A DNA stretch of 64,000 bases from Fen-178 sp963722575 (GCA_963722575.1 CAVRNR010000005.1:248001-312000); one strand, 5' to 3'; positions 1-8,766 are shown, counted from the stretch's first letter. Made by a program: numbers and translations. Notes: generated by a model not told the origin, from the letters alone.

Positions 1-1
1 T

Positions 2-628
2 CTACCGCCGCCCTCCGCCGTGAGAGGCGTTTTCGAAGCCATTTACGCTAAGCCGGAGGAATTCCGCTGGCAGGTCGAGCGTGTCGAGGTGCTGGCCACC
101 CCATCCTATATTGCGCTGCGGCGCAACGAAGTGAAGGAGAAGGCGAGCGTTGCGGCTGTGGAGCAGTGGGCCAAGGGGCAGAAGGCGCCGGAGCCGATCT
201 GGGCGGATGGCGAGGGGGACGAGAAAGGCCGCACGCAGCGGCAGACGATGGCCTTGCGAGACGTCCGCTATCGTCTCTATGCCACTATCCGGCCATGGCC
301 GGGCTTCGAGAGGCAGCTTGCCGCTTTCGAGGCCCAGTTCCGGCGACGGGCGGAGGCCGGGAAGTGCTTCTACCAACCGTATCTCGGTTGCCGCGAGTTC
401 GCGGCGTATTTCGAACTGCGGGAAGCTTCCGTCGCCGACCCCGCGCCCGTGCCGTGGAGCGCGGATGTGGGGCTAATGCTATACGACGTGTTCGACCTTT
501 CACGGCCGGGCAAGAGCGACGATGCGCCCGCGATCAGTCTTTTCCGCGCGAAGGTGAAGGACGGCGTGATGCGCGTACCTCGTTATGAGGATGCTGAGGT
601 GATCAAGCTTTCGGGAGAGGCTATCTGA
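2..628 (+). CDS. cas5c: Cas5c, type I-C Cascade subunit and crRNA endonuclease (5' truncated by window edge)
   Basis: In type I-C systems Cas5c takes the place of Cas6: it cuts the repeat in pre-crRNA, stays on the 5' handle and forms the foot of Cascade. The reading frame is open from base 2 and begins with PPPSAVRGVFEAIY, which corresponds to the conserved TPSAARGILEAIYWKP-type segment some 40 residues into complete Cas5c proteins, so the real start lies left of the window. The RRNEVKEK segment that follows is also typical of the family. The visible 208 residues run to a TGA overlapping the ATG of cas8c, indicating translational coupling. Family assignment is firm; the missing N-terminus cannot be described. 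Confidence 0.93.
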   Translation, partial: LPPPSAVRGVFEAIYAKPEEFRWQVERVEVLATPSYIALRRNEVKEKASVAAVEQWAKGQKAPEPIWADGEGDEKGRTQRQTMALRDVRYRLYATIRPWPGFERQLAAFEAQFRRRAEAGKCFYQPYLGCREFAAYFELREASVADPAPVPWSADVGLMLYDVFDLSRPGKSDDAPAISLFRAKVKDGVMRVPRYEDAEVIKLSGEAI

Positions 629-2376
629 TGCTGCATCAAGTTGTAAAGTATGCCCGAAGACATGAGTTGGCTGCCGAGCCGGGATTCGCGCCGAAGGCCG
701 CCCGGTGGGCGATTCTATGCAGTGCCCGCGGCGACTACCTGGGGCTCGTGGAACTCGGCGACGCGAGCTTGAAGAGGAATCCGGGACGGCATTTCTTGAA
801 AGCTCCGGACTTGAGCCAGCCGGAGATGAAGGCACGCGGCGTTACCAAGAGTCACTTTCTGATCGATACGGCGGGCGTGGTTGCAGGCTACGGCAAGAAT
901 GCACCCGAGGAAAAGCACCGGTATTTCGCCGGCCTTCTGGAGCAGGCAAAGGGCGCGATGCCTGTGCTTGGTGCCGCTGCCAGGATGCTGCGAAGCGATG
1001 AAGACCTCGCCAAACTGAGGAACGACCTCGAAGAGCAGAAGGCGAAGGCGACGGACAGGGTCACGTTTCAGATCGACGACGAGTTTCCCGCGGAATCGGA
1101 CGCGTGGCATGAGTGGTGGCGGGAGTTTCGCTGCGGATTGCAGACGACGAAGGAGCGGGGGAGCAAAGGAAAGCGGGCCAAGATGCTCTGTTTCCTTACT
1201 GGAGAAGCCGTGGATCCGGCGGCGACTCATCCGAAGATCACCGGACTCAGCGGCGTTGGCGGCCTCGCGATGGGGGACGTTCTGATCGGCTTCAAACAGG
1301 AGTCGTTCTGCTCGTATGGACTGAAGCAATCGGCAAACGCTGCCATGTCTGAACTGGCTGCAAAGGCATATCAGGCCGGGTTGAACGACCTGATCGCAAA
1401 CCACAGCGTACTGCTCGCGGGAACACGGGTAACGCACTGGTTCCGCAGTCGCGTAGCACTGGAAGAAGACCCGATGGACTTGATCATGGGGCCGAGCGAG
1501 GCGGAGCATCTCAATGCGCAGATCCGGGCGCGGAAGTTGCTGGAGGGCATCCGTGCCGGCGAACGTCCGGACCTAGCCGACAACACCTATTACGCGCTAA
1601 CTATTTCCAGCAATGGCGGCCGTGTCGTGATCCGAGACTGGATGGAGGGCGATTTTGAAGATCTGGCCACGAATGTAGATTGGTGGTTTTCCGATCTCGA
1701 GATCGTGCAACGTGACGGTGGTGGCATCGCGAAACCGCCGAAGCTGGCCGCTGTGCTGGCAGCGCTGGTGCGGGATTTGAAGGATGTAGCAGCGCCAATG
1801 GCAGCCAAGCTCTTTCGAGTGGCAGCCCGAGGCGAACCGATTCCGTTTGCGGCGATGGCTCAGGCGTTGGCGCGGGCGCGGATCGACATGATTCAGGGAG
1901 AACGGCCGAACCACGCGCGGATGGGATTAATCAAGGCATTTCACGTAAGGAAGTGGAAGCAGGAAGGAGCAAACATGGAAGGGCAATTGAAACCGGAGGT
2001 GAACGCCCGTTTGGAGAACACAGCCTATCAGTGCGGGCGGTTGATGGCCGTACTGGGGAGGCTGCAGACATCGGCTTTAGGAGACGTGGGGGCAGGTGTC
2101 GTGCAGCGCTACTACGCGGCGGCCAGCACGACGCCGGCCCTAGTGTTTGGGCGGCTGATCCGCGGAGCACAGTTTCATTTGAACAAGCTCGGCGACCAGA
2201 AACGCGGGCTGGCGGTCTGGTATGAGCGGCAGATCGGCGAGATCTGCGGCATGATCGGCACGTCGATGCCGGCCACGTTGGGCCTGGAAGCTCAGAGTCT
2301 GTTCGCGCTGGGTTACTACCAGCAGCTTGCGGCACTCTGGGCAGGCAAAGAGAAGGGTGAGAAGGAGGACGAATAA
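628..2376 (+). CDS. cas8c: Cas8c (Csd1), large subunit of type I-C Cascade
   Basis: Cas8c is the large Cascade subunit that recognises the PAM and helps open target DNA; in type I-C an internal start in this gene usually also yields the small Cas11c subunit. The 582-residue product has the normal length for Csd1 proteins and sits in the canonical position between cas5c and cas7c. Its start overlaps the cas5c stop as TGATG. The region around 1960-1980 contains AGGAAGGAGC followed by an ATG at 1975, a plausible Cas11c start (MEGQLKPEVNARLENTAYQCG), which is my inference from position and Shine-Dalgarno-like spacing. No frameshift or internal stop is visible. Confidence 0.93.
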   Translation: MLHQVVKYARRHELAAEPGFAPKAARWAILCSARGDYLGLVELGDASLKRNPGRHFLKAPDLSQPEMKARGVTKSHFLIDTAGVVAGYGKNAPEEKHRYFAGLLEQAKGAMPVLGAAARMLRSDEDLAKLRNDLEEQKAKATDRVTFQIDDEFPAESDAWHEWWREFRCGLQTTKERGSKGKRAKMLCFLTGEAVDPAATHPKITGLSGVGGLAMGDVLIGFKQESFCSYGLKQSANAAMSELAAKAYQAGLNDLIANHSVLLAGTRVTHWFRSRVALEEDPMDLIMGPSEAEHLNAQIRARKLLEGIRAGERPDLADNTYYALTISSNGGRVVIRDWMEGDFEDLATNVDWWFSDLEIVQRDGGGIAKPPKLAAVLAALVRDLKDVAAPMAAKLFRVAARGEPIPFAAMAQALARARIDMIQGERPNHARMGLIKAFHVRKWKQEGANMEGQLKPEVNARLENTAYQCGRLMAVLGRLQTSALGDVGAGVVQRYYAAASTTPALVFGRLIRGAQFHLNKLGDQKRGLAVWYERQIGEICGMIGTSMPATLGLEAQSLFALGYYQQLAALWAGKEKGEKEDE

Positions 2377-2377
2377 G

Positions 2378-3358
2378 ATGAGCCGGACGATCGAGAACCG
2401 CTACGAATTCATTTTCCTGTTCGACTGCGAGAACGGGAATCCGAATGGAGACCCGGATGCGGCCAATGCGCCGCGCATCGACCCGCAGGATATGCACGGG
2501 TTGGTCTCGGATGTTGCGCTGAAGCGGCGCTTGCGCAACTACGTGCAACTCGCCAAGGGCAACCAGATGCCTTACGCCATTTTCGTGGAACACGCGACGA
2601 ATCTGAACCGGCCGATCGCGCAGGCGCACGAGAGCACCGATGGAGGGATCGCGGACAGCGACAAAGGCGCGCCCAAGAAGAAGGTAGAGCTTGCGCGGCA
2701 GTGGATGTGCAAGAACTTCTACGACGTCCGGGCATTCGGCGCGGTAATGAGCACTGGCCTCAATGCCGGCCAAGTCAGAGGGCCGGTACAGTTGACATTC
2801 GCGCGCTCTGTGGACCCGATTCTCCCGCTGGATGTCTCAATTACGCGGATGGCCGTGGCGGAGGACGTCAAGGGAGCGAAGACGGTGGCGGACCTGACGG
2901 CGTGGGAGGAGAAGCAGCCTGAGGAGAAACTGCGCACGATGGGTCGCAAGAGCCTGATCCCCTACGGGCTGTACGTGGCCAAGGGATTCATCAGCGCCAA
3001 CTTGGCGGAGGAGACCGGTTTCGATGATGCGGACTTGCGCCTGCTGTGGCAGGCAATACTCAACATGTACGAGCATGACCGGTCGTCAAGCAAAGGCATT
3101 ATGACGGTGCACCCCGAGTATGCATTTTGCTTCCGGCACGTCGGCACTGACACTGACCTGGAGCAGCGCAAGCGCGAGGCCAAGATGGGGTGCGCGCAGG
3201 CGCATCGCCTGTTCTTGCTGGTGACGGCTGGCATTCGCCACAAAGAAGGAGTGGAGACGGCGCGGTGCATCCACGATTACGAACTGCCGTCCCTGGAGGC
3301 GATTAGCGCGGGATGTCCGGCGGGCGTGGAGGCGTACCGCTTGGCCGACCTGTGTTGA
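2378..3358 (+). CDS. cas7c: Cas7c (Csd2), backbone subunit of type I-C Cascade
   Basis: Cas7c polymerises along the crRNA spacer to form the Cascade backbone. The start was set at ATG 2378 because GAAGGAGG lies 10 bases upstream and the product then begins MSRTIENRYEFIFLFD, as in the family; an upstream in-frame ATG at 2327 lies inside cas8c. The hallmark GNPNGDPDAANAPR near residue 22 is the Cas7/Csd2 signature. It has 326 residues, slightly longer than the usual 280-300. Only one base separates it from the cas8c stop, and cas4 follows two bases after its own stop, so the cas genes form one operon. Confidence 0.93.
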   Translation: MSRTIENRYEFIFLFDCENGNPNGDPDAANAPRIDPQDMHGLVSDVALKRRLRNYVQLAKGNQMPYAIFVEHATNLNRPIAQAHESTDGGIADSDKGAPKKKVELARQWMCKNFYDVRAFGAVMSTGLNAGQVRGPVQLTFARSVDPILPLDVSITRMAVAEDVKGAKTVADLTAWEEKQPEEKLRTMGRKSLIPYGLYVAKGFISANLAEETGFDDADLRLLWQAILNMYEHDRSSSKGIMTVHPEYAFCFRHVGTDTDLEQRKREAKMGCAQAHRLFLLVTAGIRHKEGVETARCIHDYELPSLEAISAGCPAGVEAYRLADLC

Positions 3359-3360
3359 CC

Positions 3361-4041
3361 ATGTACTCCGAAGACGAATTGCTCCCCATTTCCGGTTTGC
3401 AGCACCTGCATTTCTGCGAACGGCAGTGGGCGCTGATCCATATCGAGCAGCAATGGGAAGAGAACCGGCTGACGGCGGAAGGGCGCATTCTGCACGAACG
3501 CGTCCATGAGGCGGGCACGGAGTCCCGGCCGGGGGTGGTGGTGGCGCGCGGGTTGCACCTTCATTCGCTTCGGCTGGGACTCACGGGGCAGGCGGATGTC
3601 GTGGAGTTTCATCAGGTGGACGGCGAGCCAGAGGGAGCCATGCAACTGCCGGGCCGGAGCGGGTGGTGGCGGCCGTTCCTGGTGGAGTACAAACGGGGGC
3701 GGCCGAAGGCGGATTCGTGCGACGAAGTTCAGCTCTGCGCCCAGGCGGTGTGCCTGGAAGAGACGTTCGGAGTGGCGATTGGCTGCGGGGCGCTGTTCTA
3801 CGGCACGAGCCGGCGGCGAAGCGAGTTGCGGTTCGATGGGGAACTGCGGTTGCAAACCGAGGAACTGGCGCGGCGGATGCACGAGTTGTATTCCGCCGGG
3901 GTTACGCCGCGGGCCGTGTATTCGAAGAAGTGCGAGAAGTGCTCGTTGTACGACCGGTGCCTGCCGCGCGCCACGTCGAAACGGGCTACCGTGGCGCGGT
4001 ACCTGGCGGACGCACTCCGCGACGAGGAGGGAGAGGCGTGA
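3361..4041 (+). CDS. cas4: Cas4, PAM-selecting exonuclease of the adaptation module
   Basis: Cas4 works with Cas1-Cas2 to trim prespacers and choose the PAM-proximal end and orientation. The start at ATG 3361 follows the cas7c stop by two bases and gives MYSEDELLPISGLQHLHFCERQW, a typical Cas4 N-terminus. Visible iron-sulfur ligands are Cys19 (FCERQW) and a C-terminal cluster KCEKCSLYDRC; the RecB-like nuclease motifs appear as VEYKRGRPK and DEVQLCAQAVCLEE. Length is 226 residues, normal for I-C Cas4. The overlapping spacers in the neighbouring array imply that this adaptation module selects TTC PAMs. Confidence 0.93.
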   Translation: MYSEDELLPISGLQHLHFCERQWALIHIEQQWEENRLTAEGRILHERVHEAGTESRPGVVVARGLHLHSLRLGLTGQADVVEFHQVDGEPEGAMQLPGRSGWWRPFLVEYKRGRPKADSCDEVQLCAQAVCLEETFGVAIGCGALFYGTSRRRSELRFDGELRLQTEELARRMHELYSAGVTPRAVYSKKCEKCSLYDRCLPRATSKRATVARYLADALRDEEGEA

Positions 4042-5069
4042 AGCAGCTTCTGAACACGCTTTTTGTGACGACGCAAGGCGCGTACTTGGCGCGCGACGGA
4101 GAGACCGTAGCAGTGCGCGTGGAGCAGGAGACGAAGCTCCGGGTGCCCATTCATACGCTGAGCAGCATCGTTTGCTTCGGGCAGGTCTCGTGCAGTCCGT
4201 TCCTGATGGGGCTGTGCGGAGAGAGCGGTGTGGCACTGGCGTTTCTGACGGAGAACGGGCGGTTTCTGGCGCGTGTTCAGGGTCCGGTTTCGGGAAATGT
4301 GCTGCTGCGGCGGGAACAGTACCGATGGGCGGACCAGCCAGACCGGGCGGCGGCCGTGGCGCGCGCGTTGACGCTGGGGAAGGTGGCGAACTGCCGGACG
4401 GTGCTATTGCGCGCGCTGCGAGACAAACCGGATGGCGAAGGCGCGGAGGAACTGGAACACGCGGGCCGGCGTCTGGGCCGATTGCTGGAAACGCTGGCGG
4501 CGACGGAAGGGCTGGAGGAGATTCGGGGGCACGAGGGCGATGCCGCACGCGTGTACTTCGCGGTTTTCGATCGCCTGATCGCGGCTTCCAAGGAGGACTT
4601 TTTCTTTCATGGCAGGAACCGGCGTCCGCCGCTCGACAACATGAACGCGCTGCTCTCGTTCGTGTATACGCTGCTGACGCACGATGTAACGGCGGCGCTG
4701 GAGGCCGTGGGATTGGACCCGGCGGTGGGGTACTTGCATCGCGACCGGCCGGGGCGGCCGAGCCTGGGTCTGGACCTGGTGGAGGAACTGAGGCCGGTGA
4801 TTGCGGACCGGCTGGCGTTATCGTTGGTGAATCGGCGGCAGGTGCAAGGGAGCGGATTCCGGCGCACGGAGAGCGGCGGGGTGATGATGGACGACGCGAC
4901 GCGGAAGGAAGTGCTGGTGGCGTATCAGACACGGAAGCGGGAGGAGATTCAGCATCCGTTCTTGCAGGAGCGGGTGGCGTATGGGCTGGTGCCTCACGTC
5001 CAGGCTTTGCTGCTGGCGAGGTTCATCCGAGGCGATCTGGATGGGTATCCAAGCTTCATTTGGAAATGA
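4038..5069 (+). CDS. cas1: Cas1, CRISPR integrase
   Basis: Cas1 is the metal-dependent integrase that inserts prespacers at the leader end. The frame is open far upstream, but GTG 4038, overlapping the cas4 stop and preceded by GACGAGGAGGGAGAGG, gives the expected start VKQLLNTLFVTTQGAYL and a normal 343 residues. The active-site glutamate lies in RGHEGDAARVYF, the histidine in VGYLHRDRPGRPSL, and the acidic C-terminal site in LDLVEELRPVIADRL. The C-terminus ends in YPSFIWK, common for subtype I-C Cas1. No lesions are visible, so the adaptation machinery appears intact. Confidence 0.95.
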   Translation: MKQLLNTLFVTTQGAYLARDGETVAVRVEQETKLRVPIHTLSSIVCFGQVSCSPFLMGLCGESGVALAFLTENGRFLARVQGPVSGNVLLRREQYRWADQPDRAAAVARALTLGKVANCRTVLLRALRDKPDGEGAEELEHAGRRLGRLLETLAATEGLEEIRGHEGDAARVYFAVFDRLIAASKEDFFFHGRNRRPPLDNMNALLSFVYTLLTHDVTAALEAVGLDPAVGYLHRDRPGRPSLGLDLVEELRPVIADRLALSLVNRRQVQGSGFRRTESGGVMMDDATRKEVLVAYQTRKREEIQHPFLQERVAYGLVPHVQALLLARFIRGDLDGYPSFIWK

Positions 5070-5087
5070 GCGCGGGGGAGCAACGCG

Positions 5088-5381
5088 ATGATGCTGGTGG
5101 TGGTGGCGTACGACGTGAATACGGAGACCGAGGAGGGACGGAAGCGGTTGCGGCGGGTGGCGCGCGTCTGCGAGGACTGCGGCCAGCGGGTGCAGAACTC
5201 GGTTTTCGAGTGTTTGGTGGATGCGGCGCGTTGGACCCGCGTGCGCGCGCGACTGATTTCGGAGATCAGCGAAGCCCGCGACAGTTTGCGTTTCTATTTT
5301 TTGGGGGATAATTGGAAAGGCCGAATCGAACATGTGGGGGCGAAGGCGTCCTATGATCCTCAGGGTGCGCTGATTGTATGA
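5088..5381 (+). CDS. cas2: Cas2, structural partner of Cas1
   Basis: Cas2 forms the central dimer of the Cas1-Cas2 integration complex. The 97-residue product starts MMLVVVAYDVNTETEEGRKRLRRVA, with the conserved Asp at the end of the first beta strand (VVAYDV), and continues with the RVQNSVFECLVD strand typical of Cas2 ferredoxin-fold proteins. It follows cas1 after 18 bases and is the last gene of the operon; the CRISPR leader starts right behind it. GGGGGAGCAACGCG upstream provides a Shine-Dalgarno-like sequence. Length and composition are normal. Confidence 0.94.
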   Translation: MMLVVVAYDVNTETEEGRKRLRRVARVCEDCGQRVQNSVFECLVDAARWTRVRARLISEISEARDSLRFYFLGDNWKGRIEHVGAKASYDPQGALIV

Positions 5382-5564
5382 GGATGCGCGAACGTGCAGT
5401 CATCACAACTTTCCGGGGAGGTTCGCGCGGACCTCTTTGTGCTTGCCGGAGAACGGTTTACAGCAGGCTTGGCCTGGTTGGTCTGGTTGCGGGTGCTTGT
5501 TCGAAGGTGGGTTCGCGGGATTTGAAGGTAGGGCCGTAGGCGCTCAGTGAGATAGCGCATGGCA
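5382..5564 (+). promoter_or_regulatory. CRISPR leader
   Basis: These 183 bases between the cas2 stop and the first repeat contain no convincing ORF. In type I-C loci this is where the leader, with the array promoter and the integration-anchoring sequence, is found. The transcription direction (left to right) follows from the cas gene order and from the repeat 3' end ATTGAAAC, which gives the standard 5' handle. No clear -10/-35 pair could be picked by eye. Confidence 0.7.
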
Positions 5565-6739
5565 GTCGCGCCCCGCGCGGGGCGCGTGGATTGAAACACC
5601 GCGACCGGCTACGGAGTCACCACGTCAAATCGTCGCGCCCCGCGCGGGGCGCGTGGATTGAAACCTGAAATGCAGTCTCCAATAAATACGCTTCCATGTC
5701 GCGCCCCGCGCGGGGCGCGTGGATTGAAACGTGGTACACCAGGACGTTGGGATCCACGCCCCATGTCGCGCCCCGCGCGGGGCGCGTGGATTGAAACACC
5801 GCGACTGGCTACGGAGTCACCACGTCAAATCGTCGCGCCCCGCGCGGGGCGCGTGGATTGAAACACCGGTCCTGCGGACATCCTGCAATTCGCAACAAGT
5901 CGCGCCCCGCGCGGGGCGCGTGGATTGAAACAATCGCCAATCCGGCTCGGCGGCGCAAGATGTCGGGTCGCGCCCCGCGCGGGGCGCGTGGATTGAAACT
6001 TGCTTCAGACCTTGGACCTCACAAGCGGCCAAAGTCGCGCCCCGCGCGGGGCGCGTGGATTGAAACACCGACCGAGGCGTGGAATACATTCTCCTGCACC
6101 CCGTCGCGCCCCGCGCGGGGCGCGTGGATTGAAACTACAGCCGCAAAGCTGGCACCCCGACGTGTGGAGTCGCGCCCCGCGCGGGGCGCGTGGATTGAAA
6201 CGCCGCGTTCCGCTGCCACGCCGCGATCTGCGCGCGTCGCGCCCCGCGCGGGGCGCGTGGATTGAAACGTGAAGAGCAGCTCAGCGTTTTCACCAGCAGC
6301 CTCGTCGCGCCCCGCGCGGGGCGCGTGGATTGAAACACCAGCAGCCTCAGTGGAGTCTGCGCACAGCCGTGTCGCGCCCCGCGCGGGGCGCGTGGATTGA
6401 AACATGGTTTGCACGTCGGACGCGACGTTGCCGCTAACGTCGCGCCCCGCGCGGGGCGCGTGGATTGAAACATGGTTTGCACGTCGGACGCGACGTTGCC
6501 GCTAACGTCGCGCCCCGCGCGGGGCGCGTGGATTGAAACTTCGCACTTGCGCGAGTAACCTCGTTTTGCAAACGTCGCGCCCCGCGCGGGGCGCGTGGAT
6601 TGAAACAGCAGTGGACCTACTTCGCTTCAGCCGGCGCGGCGTCGCGCCCCGCGCGGGGCGCGTGGATTGAAACAAATTCGTCGAGCCTGTCCGCCCCGGT
6701 GCCGTAGTCGCGCCCCGCGCGGGGCGCGTGGATTGAAAC
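5565..6739 (+). CRISPR. Type I-C CRISPR array, 18 repeats and 17 spacers
   Basis: The repeat is 33 nt: GT, the perfect 20-nt palindrome CGCGCCCCGCGCGGGGCGCG, then TGGATTGAAAC. Repeat starts: 5565, 5632, 5698, 5765, 5832, 5899, 5967, 6034, 6103, 6169, 6236, 6304, 6371, 6439, 6507, 6574, 6641, 6707. All copies read as identical, including the leader-distal one, so there is no degenerate terminal repeat. Spacers are 33-36 nt. Spacers 1 (5598-5631) and 4 (5798-5831) differ at one base; 11 (6269-6303) and 12 (6337-6370) overlap by 12 nt; 13 (6404-6438) and 14 (6472-6506) are identical. The palindrome predicts the hairpin cut by Cas5c. Confidence 0.98.
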
Positions 6740-7090
6740 AGACTGGCGGCCCTGCATTGCACCCACGAGGGCGCCGCGCGGCAGGGGCCTGATATTCCGC
6801 CATATCGCCCACTACCTTGCGGCAGCGATCACCTCGGACACAGACGGATCGGCTCCGCCTTGACCATTGAGCAGGCATACGGCGAAGAGACTTGCCGACG
6901 GGCTGGGCGGGAGAACTGAGGCTCCTGCTCGGGGAACGGGCGAAGAAAGGCCGCCAGGGCGGAACCCCGGCGGCCAGGTGAAATCGAATGGTTGGGCTTC
7001 AGCCTTTGACCGAGTAGCGCGCTCCTTGTCCTCGGCCTCGGTGGACGTGACCGCCAGCCCCATCTTCTTGCCCCAGGGCGCCGGACAGGA
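6740..7090 (-). pseudogene. Left end of element A with a decayed DUF3489 gene
   Basis: Directly after the last CRISPR repeat the sequence becomes alignable by eye to the region upstream of the DUF3489 gene of element B (about 47520-47860). The C-terminal part of a DUF3489 reading frame survives on the minus strand at 6999-7090 (KKMGLAVTSTEAEDKE), but relative to 47754-48161 it has at least two indels and no N-terminal half. The in-frame stop at 6999 matches the intact gene's end (YSVKG). It is a non-functional remnant that marks homology to element B. Confidence 0.65.
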
Positions 7091-7249
7091 ACCATCCTGG
7101 AAACGAGCGCCCAACCGTGGCCCATTTCGCCAAACCAGCCCGAAAACCACGCCAGGAACACGCGGAAAGTCCAAAAACCATACCGAAAACCGCCCGAAGA
7201 ACCGTTAAAACGTTGAATAACCGTCCGAATTTCCGTATGGTTGACACAT

Positions 7250-8545
7250 ATGGGACTCCTTTTCTATTCGACTGGCCAAGTTGCGCGCCAGCTTGGCACT
7301 ACCCTGGCGACAGTCCGCGTCTTGTGCGAAAGCCGCGTGATTGCAGCCGAAACCACCCCCGGCGGCCACTGGCGAGTGCCCGCCTCGGAAGTGGAGCGTC
7401 TGAAACGCGATGGCCTGCCGCCGATTCCGCGCCCCTTGCCAACGGAGAGTGCTCCACCAGCGAGGAATGGGACCGCCGGCCGCCACCTTTACCCAGAACT
7501 CCTGACCGAACCGTCCGACGAGGTTGTGTCCGCAGCCGATCAGGTGGCCATCACCAGGAGCATGCTCGAAAAGCGCAAGATCGACCGAGAGCTTGAGGAA
7601 ACCGAAGACTGGTTCCGCGAGCGCCAGCGTCAGCAGGCGGCCGCGGAAGCGGCGGAGCGACAAAGGGCCGAGGCCCAGCAGGCCGAGCAGCGGCGCCTGC
7701 TATGGGTGCATGAGTGGACGCAATACGCGCTCAATTCTCTGCCCTACGACGCGCGGCGAGAAGTTGAGATGGAGGTCCACACCATGGTGCAGGAGGCACT
7801 CTCCGGACTCCAGCCCAGCCAACCGGTGGCCATCACGAGGCGCCTGGTGGATGCGGCCGTACATAGGGCACTGGGGCCGTGGGCCAGGAAACAGGAGATC
7901 GAACGCGCCCTCCAAGCGGGTATGAACAGGCTGGCGTGGGACGTTCGATTTGGTCCCGAGTATGCGCCGTTGAAACAGCGGGCGTGGGACGCGGCGGTCG
8001 CAGCCGTCGGTAAGGTGCGCGAGGAGGCGAGCTACGACGAGATGGAGACGGCCGCGGTGCAGGCGGTGCAGCCGATGATCCGCGAGTATGAGCACCAGCA
8101 GGCCTGCCAGCGTATCGTGGGGCGCGTCTACATCCTCGACGCGACGCGGGAAGAAGAGGAAGCGGCCAAGGAAGCGGTGCGGAAGGCGCTGGCGGCGCTG
8201 CCCATCGGTGCCGCATCAAAGGAACTTGAGAAGGCTGAGGAAACCGCTCTCGCGCCGTACAAGGCGGCGGTGGCCACGCGGAAGGAAAAGGCCCGGCTGG
8301 AATCCGAAAAGCAGTCCCAGCGGCGCGCTGTGGAGTGGAAGGTCGATCTCCAACTCGACCACATCGCGCGGTACCTCGAACAGGAATACGACTTCGACGG
8401 TGGATACCGGGAGTTGCGCCGTGAGGCGGACCGGCTGCGACCGCTGATTCGGAAAACGCTGATCGACGAGGTACTGGAAAACCCGGACATAAGCGCCGAG
8501 GAGATCCGGGAGAGCATCGAAGATCAGATCGAGGACCGCCTTTAG
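7250..8545 (+). CDS. MerR/excisionase-like DNA-binding protein with long coiled coil
   Basis: The N-terminus (STGQVARQLGTTLATVRVL, then GGHWRVPASEVERL) is a helix-turn-helix of the MerR/excisionase kind. The rest (about residues 110-431) is rich in Glu, Arg, Lys, Gln and Ala and looks like extended coiled-coil helices, with no enzymatic motif I recognise. ATG 7250 was preferred over TTG 7241 because the following MGLLFYSTGQV is the start of the domain. Element B carries a broken copy: its first codons at 48569-48630 and its last codons at 48986-49058. It is probably a backbone gene of this integrative element, perhaps a regulator or DNA-organising protein. Confidence 0.75.
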   Translation: MGLLFYSTGQVARQLGTTLATVRVLCESRVIAAETTPGGHWRVPASEVERLKRDGLPPIPRPLPTESAPPARNGTAGRHLYPELLTEPSDEVVSAADQVAITRSMLEKRKIDRELEETEDWFRERQRQQAAAEAAERQRAEAQQAEQRRLLWVHEWTQYALNSLPYDARREVEMEVHTMVQEALSGLQPSQPVAITRRLVDAAVHRALGPWARKQEIERALQAGMNRLAWDVRFGPEYAPLKQRAWDAAVAAVGKVREEASYDEMETAAVQAVQPMIREYEHQQACQRIVGRVYILDATREEEEAAKEAVRKALAALPIGAASKELEKAEETALAPYKAAVATRKEKARLESEKQSQRRAVEWKVDLQLDHIARYLEQEYDFDGGYRELRREADRLRPLIRKTLIDEVLENPDISAEEIRESIEDQIEDRL

Positions 8546-8766
8546 ACGATTACAAAAAGAGCGGGTCATTGGTTAGGGAGGGTCCGTGGCGGCGCGCTGG
8601 AGAAACTGCCCCGAAACAAGGCGCCCCGCTTCCTGATTGGTCCAGGCCGGGGCAACCGTCGCTACCGCTCGTCCTACCCCAACTCCCGCAGGGTTCCGCC
8701 AGCGGCGACGCAACGTCGCTCAATACCATCTGTGAAATGCTCGTTTAGGGTACTTGCTTTATACTC

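Noticed and set aside
1..628. Absence of cas3
   Set aside because: In type I-C operons cas3 stands before cas5c, i.e. left of the window, so nothing can be concluded about a missing nuclease.
3277..4932. A 551-codon minus-strand open frame across cas4 and cas1
   Set aside because: It is antisense to two clearly recognised cas genes, is Pro/Arg/Ser-rich and has no domain.
5598..6706. Possible self-targeting of the integrated elements by the spacers
   Set aside because: I compared the spacers by eye with the element genes and saw no match, but an exhaustive search was not possible, so no claim is made.
5565..6739. Many overlapping open frames in the CRISPR array on both strands with repeats such as QSTRPARGAT or SRPARGAWIET
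   Set aside because: They are translations of the CRISPR repeat; the palindromic GC-rich repeat has no stop codons in several frames.
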